Of a stretch of 57,268 bases of DNA, positions 25,026 to 34,235 are shown piece by piece. The stretch comes from Mucilaginibacter gossypii. Lineage in GTDB: Bacteria; Bacteroidota; Bacteroidia; Sphingobacteriales; Sphingobacteriaceae. Position 1 is the first letter of the stretch; each line of letters begins with the position of its first letter. The stretch spans positions 1 to 57,268 of the forward strand of contig NZ_FNCG01000026.1 of assembly GCF_900100945.1 (NCBI RefSeq), given 5' to 3'. The notes under the pieces are model-generated. The model was not told where the DNA came from. It did no database searches and saw nothing but the letters and a program-made list of their open reading frames with translations. Position numbers and translations under genes: made by a program.

Positions 25026-25574
25026 ATGAGTACTCTGCATCCATGGCACCAGGTTTCACCAGGTGATAATATCCCTGAAATAGTAAACGCTATTATTGAA
25101 ATTCCAAAAGGATCAAAAGCGAAATATGAAATTGATAAAGAGTCAGGCTTACTGAAGCTCGATCGTGTATTATTTTCATCTGTAATGTACCCGGCTAACT
25201 ACGGCTTTATCCCTCAAACCTATTGCGATGATAAAGATCCTTTGGATATCCTTGTACTTTGCTCAATTGACGTTTTCCCTATGTCTATCATTGAGGCTAA
25301 GGTAGTAGGTGTAATGCACATGGTTGATAATGGTGAGCAGGATGATAAGATCATTGCAGTGGCTAAAAATGACATGTCGGTAAATTATATTAACGACTTA
25401 AACGAATTGCCTCCACATGCCATGACCGAAATTGTTCGCTTTTTTAAAGACTACAAAAAATTGGAAGGCAAAAACGTAACCATCGAACATTTGTTAGGTG
25501 TACGTTATGCGCATAAAGTGATAACCGAGAGTTTGGAGCTGTACAAGTCTACGTTCCCTGTGTATCAATCATAA
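25026..25574 (+). CDS. ppa: inorganic pyrophosphatase, family I
   Basis: The enzyme hydrolyses pyrophosphate to two phosphates and so pulls biosynthetic reactions forward. The 182-residue protein shows YPANYGFIPQTYCDDKDPLDILVL, which includes the metal-binding D-x-D-P-x-D signature, and KNDMSVNYINDLNELPPH with the C-terminal helix FFKDYKKLEGK. Length and motifs fit the soluble Mg-dependent family. Only 4 bp separate it from the following CNNM-like gene. Confidence 0.94.
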   Translation: MSTLHPWHQVSPGDNIPEIVNAIIEIPKGSKAKYEIDKESGLLKLDRVLFSSVMYPANYGFIPQTYCDDKDPLDILVLCSIDVFPMSIIEAKVVGVMHMVDNGEQDDKIIAVAKNDMSVNYINDLNELPPHAMTEIVRFFKDYKKLEGKNVTIEHLLGVRYAHKVITESLELYKSTFPVYQS

Positions 25575-25578
25575 ATAA

Positions 25579-26919
25579 ATGGACCCCGCACATTACGAGA
25601 TTAGTTTATTTTACATTTTCGCTACCATGTTTTTGGTTTTACTCAATGGCTTTTTTGTAGCCGCGGAGTTTGCCATGGTAAGGGTTCGGGGTTCGCAAAT
25701 TGAAATTAGGGCCAAAGGCGGCAGTGGCGTAGCCAAAGTTGCCCGGGGCATATTGCATAATTTAGATGGTTACCTGGCTGCCACACAGCTGGGTATTACC
25801 ATTGCTTCGCTGGCGCTCGGTGTTGTAGGTGAGGAGGTTGCCACTAACATCGTTATCCGCGCTTTCCTGAGCGTCGGCATAACCCTTTCTCCCGGTTATA
25901 TCACGGCCAGTCATATCCTGGCTTTTAGCGTTATTACCATCATGCACATTGTTTTTGGTGAGCTTGCGCCTAAATCGTTAGCTATCCAAAAATCGGTACG
26001 TACAGTGATGGCTGTTTCATTGCCACTCAGGTTCTTCTTTGTAGTTTTCAGGCCATTTATATGGGTACTTAATAATTTTGCAAATTTCATTCTGAAATTA
26101 TTGGGTATAAGCACCGTTGAAGGCAGTGAAACCCATCATAGTTCGGAAGAACTGCAATACTTGTTGGAGCAAGGTAAAGAGACCGGCGCACTTGACTCAA
26201 ATGAGCACGAACTGATCCAGAACGTGTTTGATTTTAACGAGCGTGTGGTAAAAAACATCATGGTACCGCGTACCAAAATCTCGGGAGTCGATATCGCTTC
26301 AACCAAAGAAGAGCTGCTGGATATGATCATCAACGAAGGTTATTCGCGGATGCCGGTTTATGACGATGTGATAGATAAGATCATCGGTATTGTACACGCC
26401 AAAGATATTTTGCCACTACTGGCCCGTAATGAAGAGATCGTACTGAAAGATATTATCCGCAAACCGTATTTCATCCCCGAAACCAAAAAGATCAACGATC
26501 TGATGGCCGAATTGCAGCAAAAGCGTATCCAGATAGCTATTGTACTTGACGAGTTTGGCGGCACGGCAGGCATGGTTACATTGGAAGATATTGTTGAAGA
26601 ACTGGTGGGAGAGATCCAGGATGAGTATGATGAAGAAAAGCCAATTGTTGAAAAGGTAAACGAACGTGAGTTTATAGTAAATGCACTTGCATCTATTTAT
26701 GATGTAAATGAGCATTTACCGCATGATTTACCTGAAGATGGCGACTTTGATACCGTATCGGGCTGGCTTGGTGATATCTTCGGAAAGATCCCCGATGTTG
26801 GTGAGCAAAAAGAATCCAACGGGTACAATATCACCGTGTTGAAAAAATCTGACCAGAATATAGAATCAGTTAAACTCGAATTACTGATAAATGAAGAAGA
26901 TGCAGTAGATTTACATTAA
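25579..26919 (+). CDS. CNNM/CorC (HlyC-type) transporter-associated protein with CBS domains
   Basis: The family is linked to magnesium/cobalt efflux and to membrane-protein quality; older annotation calls it hemolysin. The 446-residue protein has a CNNM (DUF21) membrane domain with helices near 8-30, 60-85, 100-120 and 135-165, a CBS pair at about 210-335 (IMVPRTKISGVD, then YSRMPVYDDVIDKIIGIVH), and a C-terminal CorC_HlyC domain (about 350-440, TVSGWLGDIFGKIP). The substrate is inferred only from the family. It is co-transcribed with ppa (4-bp gap) and rsmE (14-bp gap). Confidence 0.88.
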   Translation: MDPAHYEISLFYIFATMFLVLLNGFFVAAEFAMVRVRGSQIEIRAKGGSGVAKVARGILHNLDGYLAATQLGITIASLALGVVGEEVATNIVIRAFLSVGITLSPGYITASHILAFSVITIMHIVFGELAPKSLAIQKSVRTVMAVSLPLRFFFVVFRPFIWVLNNFANFILKLLGISTVEGSETHHSSEELQYLLEQGKETGALDSNEHELIQNVFDFNERVVKNIMVPRTKISGVDIASTKEELLDMIINEGYSRMPVYDDVIDKIIGIVHAKDILPLLARNEEIVLKDIIRKPYFIPETKKINDLMAELQQKRIQIAIVLDEFGGTAGMVTLEDIVEELVGEIQDEYDEEKPIVEKVNEREFIVNALASIYDVNEHLPHDLPEDGDFDTVSGWLGDIFGKIPDVGEQKESNGYNITVLKKSDQNIESVKLELLINEEDAVDLH

Positions 26920-26933
26920 TCTGCTTATTCATA

Positions 26934-27641
26934 ATGCAACTTTTTTATACACCTGATATTGATGCCTCGCATCCCCAATATTTTCTGAGCGAAGAGGAAA
27001 GCAAACACGCCATACGTGTACTGCGCCTTGAAACAGGCAGCGAGGTACAATTGATTGACGGAAGAGGAGGCTTATATACAGCTCAGATCCATGATGCACA
27101 CCCTAAGCGTACCATTCTAAAAATAACATCGGTAAACACCGAGTTTGAAAAACGTAACCATTACCTGCATCTTGCGGTAGCACCAACAAAAAATATCGAA
27201 CGCCTGGAGTGGTTTTTAGAGAAAGCTACAGAAATAGGTATTGATGAGGTGTCATTAATTATCACCCAGCGGTCGGAACGTAAGGAAGCCAAAACAGAGC
27301 GTTTAAATAAAATTATTACGGCGGCTATCAAGCAATCCCTTAAGGCCTATCACCCCATATTAAATGAGCCTGTAACGCTAAATCAACTACTTGATAAACC
27401 TTTTAAGGGGCAAAAATTTATTGCTCATTGCGAGCCCGGAGAGAAATTTAATCTGAAAGACGAAATAACCCCGCAGGGGCGTTATTTAATATTGATAGGC
27501 CCGGAAGGGGATTTTGCTCCGGCTGAGATTGATAAGGCTTTACAAAACGATTTTAAACCGATATCTTTAGGTACAAGTCGCCTGCGTACGGAAACGGCTG
27601 CGCTGGAGGCTTGCTTTGAGGTGAATTTTTTAAACAGGTGA
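26934..27641 (+). CDS. rsmE: 16S rRNA (uracil1498-N3)-methyltransferase
   Basis: RsmE methylates N3 of U1498 in helix 44 of 16S rRNA using SAM. The 235-residue protein has an N-terminal PUA-like part (HAIRVLRLETGSEVQLIDG) and a C-terminal SPOUT knot with LIGPEGDFAPAEIDKAL and SLGTSRLRTETAALEA, the SAM-binding motifs. The stop TGA overlaps the ATG of the next gene (TGATG at 27639-27643). Confidence 0.93.
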   Translation: MQLFYTPDIDASHPQYFLSEEESKHAIRVLRLETGSEVQLIDGRGGLYTAQIHDAHPKRTILKITSVNTEFEKRNHYLHLAVAPTKNIERLEWFLEKATEIGIDEVSLIITQRSERKEAKTERLNKIITAAIKQSLKAYHPILNEPVTLNQLLDKPFKGQKFIAHCEPGEKFNLKDEITPQGRYLILIGPEGDFAPAEIDKALQNDFKPISLGTSRLRTETAALEACFEVNFLNR

Positions 27642-28303
27642 TGAAAAAAATAAGGTTAGCATTGGTTGTTTTATTTGCAGCTATAGCAATGAGCAGCTTT
27701 AATGCCCCTGCCTATAAAATTGCACGCCTCAAATACAGCGGTGGCGGTGATTGGTATGGCGACCGTACAGCGTTACCTAACCTGATCAAATTCTGTAACG
27801 AAAACCTCAAAACCAATTTTGATGATGATGATGAGGTGGTTGAAGTAGGCAGTGCTTCTTTATTTAATTATCCTTTCACTTTTATGACAGGGCATGGTAA
27901 CGTGATCTTTTCCGATCAGGAAGCCCGTAACCTGCGTAAATACCTCACCGGCGGCGGCTTTTTGCATATCGATGATAATTACGGGCTCGACCAATATATT
28001 CGGCCGCAAATGAAAAAGGTGTTTCCTGAGCTCGATTTTGTTGAGTTGCCGGTAAATCACCCCATTTACCATCAAAAATATGCCTTCCCGAACGGCCTGC
28101 CCAAAATTCATGAACATGACGGCAAGCGCGCCCAGGGTTTTGGTTTGATATACAAGGGCAGACTGGTTTGCTTTTATACCTATGAGTGCGATTTAGGCAA
28201 TGGCTGGGAGGATTATGGTACCTATGCCGGCGATACCCAGGAAGCCCGCCAAAAAGCTCTTAAAATGGGCGCAAATTTAATTCAGTATATTTTTACTCAA
28301 TAG
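27641..28303 (+). CDS. exported DUF4159-domain protein
   Basis: The 220-residue protein (ATG at 27641; a GTG three bases earlier is also in frame) has a signal peptide to about residue 23, then a DUF4159 domain. Visible blocks are YSGGGDWYGDRTALPNLIKF, a poly-Asp stretch FDDDDEVV, and GGGFLHIDDNYGLDQYIR. The fold is expected to be flavodoxin- or glutaminase-like, but the function is unknown. Coupling to rsmE by a 1-base overlap is clear; a functional link is not. Confidence 0.8.
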   Translation: MKKIRLALVVLFAAIAMSSFNAPAYKIARLKYSGGGDWYGDRTALPNLIKFCNENLKTNFDDDDEVVEVGSASLFNYPFTFMTGHGNVIFSDQEARNLRKYLTGGGFLHIDDNYGLDQYIRPQMKKVFPELDFVELPVNHPIYHQKYAFPNGLPKIHEHDGKRAQGFGLIYKGRLVCFYTYECDLGNGWEDYGTYAGDTQEARQKALKMGANLIQYIFTQ

Positions 28304-28547
28304 TAGCTGCTCTTACCTGAAGCTTTCATACGGTGATTCTTTTTAGCACTATCAGTTTAGGGTTTAATTTACTCGTTGCTGTATTGCAAGTGAAATTATA
28401 CGGGATTTATTAAAGGTTTTATATAAAGCAATTGAATAATAATAAGCTTTTTGCATTTTGCTTTCAGCTTATATATAATATGTTTAGCTTTATACCAATC
28501 CCCTAAACAAATAATAAATAAACCGCTTATCCTCAAATCCAAATCCT

Positions 28548-29048
28548 ATGTATAAATTGAGTATTAATGAACGCTACAGTATTGAAGCTGAAAGAACCGT
28601 TGCTGCAGGCTTACTTATTAACGGGTTTAAAAGTGAAGCCGATATTAAACAGTTAAGGCCGGGAATCTATCATGTTATTGAAAGCAACCGCTCATACAAT
28701 GTCGAGATAGTTAATTTTAACGGTGACGAAAAAACTGCTGAAGTAAAGGTTAATAATCATATTTATCATATTACCGCTAAAGATCAGTTTGATATATTAC
28801 TTGATAAGCTTGGATTTAGTGATTTAAACAGTGCCAGGATTAGTGAAATAAAAGCCCCCATGCCAGGTTTGGTTTTAAAAGTATTTGTAAATAAAGGAGA
28901 TATCGTAAAAAAAGGTGATAATCTCTTTGTGCTTGAAGCCATGAAAATGGAAAATATTATTAAATCGCCGGCCGATGTTGTTGTAGAAAAGATATTAATA
29001 AAATCAGGAGATAAAGTTGAAAAAGGGCAAATCTTAATGTCGTTTTAA
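28548..29048 (+). CDS. biotin-carboxyl-carrier-type protein
   Basis: The 166-residue protein has a C-terminal biotinyl/lipoyl domain (about 95-166) with the biotin site EAMKMEN and the flanking APMPGLVLKVFV and GDKVEKGQ turns. The N-terminal 90 residues match no domain I recognise but look like the small beta domain found in Bacteroidota carriers related to acyl-CoA carboxylases or decarboxylases. No carboxylase or carboxyltransferase gene is nearby, so the partner must be coded elsewhere. It is a single-gene unit: a 244-bp A/T-rich spacer lies before it and a terminator after it (29054-29088). Confidence 0.85.
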   Translation: MYKLSINERYSIEAERTVAAGLLINGFKSEADIKQLRPGIYHVIESNRSYNVEIVNFNGDEKTAEVKVNNHIYHITAKDQFDILLDKLGFSDLNSARISEIKAPMPGLVLKVFVNKGDIVKKGDNLFVLEAMKMENIIKSPADVVVEKILIKSGDKVEKGQILMSF

Positions 29049-29053
29049 CTAAG

Positions 29054-29088
29054 TGTTATCGCTTAAATATGCGATAATAACATTTTTG
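29054..29088 (+). terminator. terminator after the biotinyl-domain gene
   Basis: TTATCGC (29056-29062) pairs with GCGATAA (29071-29077) across an 8-nt loop, with further pairing after a bulge, followed by TTTTT. Confidence 0.6.
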
Positions 29089-29176
29089 CAATGAACTGAA
29101 CGTAATTTTAAGGCTTTTGTTGTTTCTGCACATTTTTTTTACGAACTTACTTTCTTAATTAACAATATTAACTTTT

Positions 29177-32100
29177 ATGAAGAAACATCTACTAACAGTC
29201 ATGTTACTGTTTTCTTGTATGGCTATGGTTTTTGCTCAAAACCGGGTTATTACAGGTAAAGTAACCGACCAGAAAGACGGCTCGCCCTTACCGGGAGTAA
29301 GCGTAACCGTAAAAGGCGTAACAGGAGTGGGCACCCAAACCGACATTAATGGAAGTTACAAATTAAGTGTACCTGCTACCGCCAAAGTTTTGGCTTTTAA
29401 CTTTTTGGGATACCTCCCTCATGAAGTTTCAATAAATGGAGCCAACGTAAATGTGCAGTTAACCACCGATTCAAAAGTGCTTAACGAAGTTGTAGTTGTA
29501 GGATATGGTACACAAAGCAAGCGTTCGTTAACAGGCTCTGTTTCAAAAATTAAGGGCGGCGATATAGAGAATATTCCTGTACCAAGCCTTGAATCGGCTA
29601 TACAAGGCCGGAGCCCTGGTGTGTATATCCAGGCCCAAAATGGTAAATTAGGGCAGGGCATCCAAGTCAGGGTACGTGGTGCATCTTCTGTATCAGCGGG
29701 CAGCCAGCCATTATACGTTGTTGATGGGTTACCGATCACCGTAGATGATTTTTCAAGTAACGGAGCATCCACCAATCCACTTGTGGATTTGAACCAAAAT
29801 GATATTGAGTCTATTGATATCTTAAAAGATGCTTCTGCTGCAGCTATATATGGTTCCAGAGCATCAAACGGTGTTGTTTTGGTTACCACAAAAAAGGGTA
29901 AAGCAGGTTCAACAAAAATTACTTATAACCAATATTATGGTTTTAGTAAGCCGACCCGTGAGCGTGAATTTTTAAACTCAAAAGAATATCTAAATCTTGT
30001 TCAATCAGCTGCTGTTGCGGGTGGTTTGGAAAGTTATGCGAAGACCCGCTTAATCAGGTATGCAGCAGGAAATACAGATTATGCAAATACAAGTGTAAAT
30101 ACCAATTGGCAGGATCAGATTACCCAACATGCTCCCGTTCAAAACTATAACCTCGTGTTTTCGGGAGGAACTGAAAAAACAAAGTTTTACATATCTGGCA
30201 CGTATAATGATCAAAAAGGCTGGATACTGAAAAACCAGATCAATCAATACAGCCTACGTACAAATATCGAGAACCAGGCTAACAACTGGTTGACAATTGG
30301 GGCTAATTTGAGTGTTTCGCGTACGCAAAACCATCGTTTGGATAATGACAATGCTTTTTCTACTCCTGAGCAAATCGTAGCCTTGTCGCCTATAACGCCA
30401 GTAATTGATCCGCGTACCGGTTTATTAAGTGGTCAACTTGACCCGGCTACGGGATTACCTAATAGTAATTTTCCGGTATATTTTAATCCGCTGTTAAATT
30501 CCGAGAATAGCTATTTCATTACTACTGACTACAGAAATCTCGGTAATGTTTTTGGAGAGATTAAAATATTACCGTCTTTGACTTTCAGGAGTGAAGTTGG
30601 AGTTGATATTTTAAATTCAACTGAGGATAATTATTCAGGTAGCTTGACAGCGCGTAATTCAGGTACTAATAATGGAGTAGGCTTTAACTCATCCATAACT
30701 TCTATTAATTTCAATACCAATAACTTTTTGCATTTCTTAAAAGATTTTGGAAAGAGCACTATTGACGCGGTTGGCGGTATGACTTACCAAAGACAGCAAA
30801 ACGATCTGAATTCGTTAAATGGTGAACAATTTCCAAGTGATGCTTACAAGAAATTAACCAGTTCGGCAAGTATCACCAGCGCTTTGTCTTCTTCAACAGC
30901 TTATTCATTGCTATCTTATTTTGCAAGGGCTAATTATAAATACCATGATAGGTACCTGTTATCAGTAAGTGGTCGTATCGACGGATCTTCGAGGTTTGGC
31001 GCTGATCACCGATATGGTTTCTTTCCTGCAGGTTCTGTTGGGTGGATAGTTTCTGAAGAAGGTTTCATGAAAAAGCAGAGGCTGATATCCGATTTAAAAT
31101 TAAGGGGTAGCTATGGTTTAACAGGTAATTCCGAAATAGGCAATTTCCCTGCACGGGGGCTGTATACAGAGTTTGGCTACGCTGGTGTTGCCGGTGCAAG
31201 GCCTACACAATTACCAAACCCCGATTTAAAGTGGGAAACTACTGCTCAAACGGATATAGGTTTGGATATAGCTTTCCTCGGAGGTCGTTTAGCAGGGCAG
31301 TTTGATGTTTATCTGAAGAAAACAAAAGATCTGCTGTTGAATGTACAGGTACCGGCAACTTCCGGATTTACTACCATTACACAAAACCTTGGCAAATTGC
31401 AGAACAAGGGGTTAGAAATCCAAATAGATTCAAAAAATCTTGTGGGTAAAGTAACCTGGAATACAAGCTTTAATATCTCATTCAACCGCAATAAAATTAC
31501 AGACCTTAAAGGACAGATAATAACCGGTAGTGGTGATGCTGTTAACCGCGCTATGGAGGGTCAGCCTTTGGGCATATTTGTAGCGCCGGAGTTTGCCGGT
31601 GCTGATCCTGCAAATGGTGATGCCTTATATTACAAAAATGCCGATTTAGGCAACGGTAAACGAGACCGTACCAAAACTAATGATTATAACCAGGCGGTTC
31701 CTGTTGTAGTTGGTAATCCGAATCCTAAATATATCGCAGGCTTAAATAACAGTATCAGTTACATGGGTATAGATTTTAGTTTTCTGATACAATCAGTTAA
31801 TGGGAACCAAATTTATAACGGCGGTGGCCAGTACATGTCAGTTGGTTTTAATAATGGTTTTGATAACCAAACCCGTGATCAGCTGCAGGCCTGGACTAAG
31901 CCCGGACAAATTACCAATGTACCCCAAGCTCGTTTGTTTGGTGGAAATGGTGTTAATCCGAGCTCAAGGTTCCTGGACGACGGTTCATATGTGCGTTTGA
32001 AAAATGTTGTGTTAGGGTATAACTTCCCGAAAGCTTGGATAAGCAAGATTAAATTATCGAGCTTAAGAGTTTACGCTCAAGCTACTAACCTGGCCACCTG

Positions 32101-32230
32101 GACAAAATACAAAGGCTGGGACCCGGAGCTGAATTCGGATGCATTTTCGGGAAATATTACCCAAGGGTATGATTTTTATGCAGCACCTCAGGCTAAAACT
32201 ATAACTTTTGGTATAAACGTGGGATTTTAA
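29177..32230 (+). CDS. SusC/RagA-type TonB-dependent outer-membrane transporter
   Basis: SusC proteins import oligosaccharides, peptides or other large nutrients across the outer membrane, capped by a SusD lipoprotein. The 1017-residue protein has a signal peptide (1-20), a CarboxypepD_reg-like domain (about 22-100), the TonB-contact and plug start LNEVVVVGYGTQ, a plug domain with SAAAIYGSRASNGVVLVTTKKG, and a long barrel ending in ITFGINVGF with the terminal Phe. The partner SusD gene follows after 16 bp. No glycosidase, sulfatase, sigma or anti-sigma gene is adjacent, so the substrate cannot be guessed. Confidence 0.95.
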   Translation: MKKHLLTVMLLFSCMAMVFAQNRVITGKVTDQKDGSPLPGVSVTVKGVTGVGTQTDINGSYKLSVPATAKVLAFNFLGYLPHEVSINGANVNVQLTTDSKVLNEVVVVGYGTQSKRSLTGSVSKIKGGDIENIPVPSLESAIQGRSPGVYIQAQNGKLGQGIQVRVRGASSVSAGSQPLYVVDGLPITVDDFSSNGASTNPLVDLNQNDIESIDILKDASAAAIYGSRASNGVVLVTTKKGKAGSTKITYNQYYGFSKPTREREFLNSKEYLNLVQSAAVAGGLESYAKTRLIRYAAGNTDYANTSVNTNWQDQITQHAPVQNYNLVFSGGTEKTKFYISGTYNDQKGWILKNQINQYSLRTNIENQANNWLTIGANLSVSRTQNHRLDNDNAFSTPEQIVALSPITPVIDPRTGLLSGQLDPATGLPNSNFPVYFNPLLNSENSYFITTDYRNLGNVFGEIKILPSLTFRSEVGVDILNSTEDNYSGSLTARNSGTNNGVGFNSSITSINFNTNNFLHFLKDFGKSTIDAVGGMTYQRQQNDLNSLNGEQFPSDAYKKLTSSASITSALSSSTAYSLLSYFARANYKYHDRYLLSVSGRIDGSSRFGADHRYGFFPAGSVGWIVSEEGFMKKQRLISDLKLRGSYGLTGNSEIGNFPARGLYTEFGYAGVAGARPTQLPNPDLKWETTAQTDIGLDIAFLGGRLAGQFDVYLKKTKDLLLNVQVPATSGFTTITQNLGKLQNKGLEIQIDSKNLVGKVTWNTSFNISFNRNKITDLKGQIITGSGDAVNRAMEGQPLGIFVAPEFAGADPANGDALYYKNADLGNGKRDRTKTNDYNQAVPVVVGNPNPKYIAGLNNSISYMGIDFSFLIQSVNGNQIYNGGGQYMSVGFNNGFDNQTRDQLQAWTKPGQITNVPQARLFGGNGVNPSSRFLDDGSYVRLKNVVLGYNFPKAWISKIKLSSLRVYAQATNLATWTKYKGWDPELNSDAFSGNITQGYDFYAAPQAKTITFGINVGF

Positions 32231-32246
32231 TTTAAGCTGAAGAACA

Positions 32247-33653
32247 ATGAAAAAAACTAAATATACAATTATAGCATTGAGTACATTAGCAATGCTATAT
32301 AGTTCCGGCTGCCAAAAGCAACTGGATATAAAACCCCAGGATTCTGTTGAGCAGGACCTTGCAATTAAAACTTCAAAAGATGTTCAGGGCGTACTTGTTG
32401 GTGCTTATACGGCCGCCGGCTTAAGGGGCCTATATGGAGGCCGGTTTCAATCAACCACCGACTTTTTAGCTGACGATGGCGACTTTTCATATTTCGGAAC
32501 TTTTTCAGAATATACCGAACTGGCAAATAAAGCGATAACCGTTAATAATATTTTTGTTGAAGGTGTTTGGGATAGCGGGTATAATGCTATTAACGTGTGC
32601 AACAACGTTTTGACCAACTTAAATCTGGTTGATGCTGCCAATAAGGACAGAGTGGAGGGTGAAGCGAAGTTTTTGCGGGGGATGATCTATTTTGATTTGG
32701 CAAGGGTGTTTGCTAAAGCATGGAATGATGGGACGCCGGCTTCAAATCCGGCTGTACCAATAATATTAACTCCAACAACTTCAATCCCTGGTATTCAGAA
32801 GCCTTCACGCAACACAGTTGCTGAAGTTTATGCACAAGCCATAAAAGATCTTACAGACGCCGAAGCAAAACTGGATACGTATAAAACATCATTCGCTAAC
32901 TCACCCGATGCTTCAGCGGTGCTCGCGCGGATATATCTCACACAGGAAAAATTTGAACTTGCCGAACAGGAAGCTACTAAGGTAATAAGTTCAGGTTTAT
33001 ACTCTTTGGTACCTGTTTTTAAGGACGAGTTCCAAAATTATGAACAGGCGACACGCGTATTCAACTCAAGCGAAGATGTGTTTGCTATCCAGATATCACC
33101 TCAATCAGGTTTCAATGCATTAAACGAGGTATTTGCAAGTGCTGATTTTGCAGGCAGGGGTGAAACCGTAATCAACGACCAGCACTTCGCCCGATATGAA
33201 CCGGGGGACGCAAGGGCTGATGAGTTTTATAATGATGGGGATAATTACACCGCTAAATTTAACAATAAATTTGGCAACGTGATTGTGATGAGGCTTGCCG
33301 AAATGTATTTGATCAGATCAGAAGCCAGGTCGCAAAAAACTACCCCCGATTTTACAGGTGCTAAATCTGATTTGAATGTTGTAAGGAACCGGGCCGGATT
33401 AGCCAATACAACTGTTGCAAGCGGTAAGCAGGCGTTACGTGATGCAGTAGAGAATGAACGCCGTGTGGAACTCCCTTTTGAAGGTTTCAGGTTGTTTGAT
33501 TTAAAACGCTACAAAGGGAGTACAGTTACTACAGATGAAGACGGAAATGTGGCAGATACTTTTGAGTGGAACTCGCCAAAACTGGTCTTCCCGATCCCAA
33601 AACGTGAGCGTGATGCTAACCCCAACTTAACACAAAACGAAGGGTATCAATAA
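32247..33653 (+). CDS. SusD/RagB-type nutrient-binding outer-membrane lipoprotein
   Basis: SusD caps the SusC barrel and binds the nutrient at the cell surface. The 468-residue protein has a lipoprotein signal with the lipid-carrying Cys22 (LYSSGC), helical TPR-like segments (EGEAKFLRGMIYFDLARVF near 128) and the characteristic C-terminal region (RLAEMYLIRSEA, then ERRVELPFEGFRLFDLKRY). The size is at the short end for the family. It is followed by a good terminator, so the pair is a complete two-gene unit. Confidence 0.94.
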   Translation: MKKTKYTIIALSTLAMLYSSGCQKQLDIKPQDSVEQDLAIKTSKDVQGVLVGAYTAAGLRGLYGGRFQSTTDFLADDGDFSYFGTFSEYTELANKAITVNNIFVEGVWDSGYNAINVCNNVLTNLNLVDAANKDRVEGEAKFLRGMIYFDLARVFAKAWNDGTPASNPAVPIILTPTTSIPGIQKPSRNTVAEVYAQAIKDLTDAEAKLDTYKTSFANSPDASAVLARIYLTQEKFELAEQEATKVISSGLYSLVPVFKDEFQNYEQATRVFNSSEDVFAIQISPQSGFNALNEVFASADFAGRGETVINDQHFARYEPGDARADEFYNDGDNYTAKFNNKFGNVIVMRLAEMYLIRSEARSQKTTPDFTGAKSDLNVVRNRAGLANTTVASGKQALRDAVENERRVELPFEGFRLFDLKRYKGSTVTTDEDGNVADTFEWNSPKLVFPIPKRERDANPNLTQNEGYQ

Positions 33654-33678
33654 CAATTGTATTCTTTTAGATATTTAT

Positions 33679-33710
33679 ATCCCGGTGACTATCAATCATC
33701 GGGATTTTTT
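33679..33710 (+). terminator. terminator of the susCD pair
   Basis: ATCCCGGTGA (33679-33688) pairs with TCATCGGGAT (33696-33705) with one mismatch and a 7-nt loop, then TTTTT. Confidence 0.85.
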
Positions 33711-33739
33711 GTTAATCGAGATATCCAAAATCCAATACC

Positions 33740-34125
33740 ATGGACGAACAACAAATACCTGTCGCCCTGAATGCTCACTGGCAGGCATCGGCAGCCGGGG
33801 AGATACACGCAGAGCATGAAATCTACCATGATGATGTGATCTGTGATTATCCCCAGTCGGGCGAGCGGATTTTTGGGCGCATTAATTTACAGGCCTTGCG
33901 CGGGCATCATCCGGGTAAGCCATCGGGTTCCGTGTCAGGAGGATGCTGGGAAAAGGTGATACCTGGGTCACGGGATATACTATTAACTATCAGGAGCAGC
34001 TGGCTTACACGGTAAGCATTATGGAATTTCGTGAGGACAAGGTAATACGTGAAACACAGTATTTCGCGGATCCCTTCGAAGCCCCGGCCTGGCGAAGTCA
34101 ATGGGTTGAGCCGATTGACGGATAG
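33740..34125 (+). pseudogene. NTF2/SnoaL-like protein gene with a frameshift
   Basis: The first frame from the ATG at 33740 codes for a SnoaL-like N-terminal half (YHDDVICDYPQSGERIFGR, then NLQALRGHHPGKPSG). It then goes out of register at about 33926-33931. The matching C-terminal half (MLGKGDTWVTGYTINYQ, then TQYFADPFEAPAWRSQW) continues in the frame that a one-base deletion would produce, and ends at 34125. Restoring one T in the GGTTCC stretch would give a single protein of about 128 residues, the usual size of NTF2-like proteins. Either the gene is recently broken or the base was lost in sequencing. These proteins are small cone-shaped folds with varied roles (isomerases, ligand binding); no specific role can be claimed. 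Confidence 0.75.
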
Positions 34126-34177
34126 CCCATTGTTGAGCAAGATCTATACTGATTGGTGATAATGCATTTTGGTTAAA

Positions 34178-34213
34178 CAAATAAGGCCTCTCATTACTGA
34201 AAGGCCTTATTTG
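34178..34213. terminator. bidirectional terminator between the NTF2-like pseudogene and gldJ
   Basis: A perfect 12-bp inverted repeat (CAAATAAGGCCT 34178-34189, AGGCCTTATTTG 34202-34213) lies between two convergent genes, with T-rich ends on both strands. Confidence 0.85.
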
Positions 34214-34235
34214 TTTCAAATATCTGTTATAAAAA

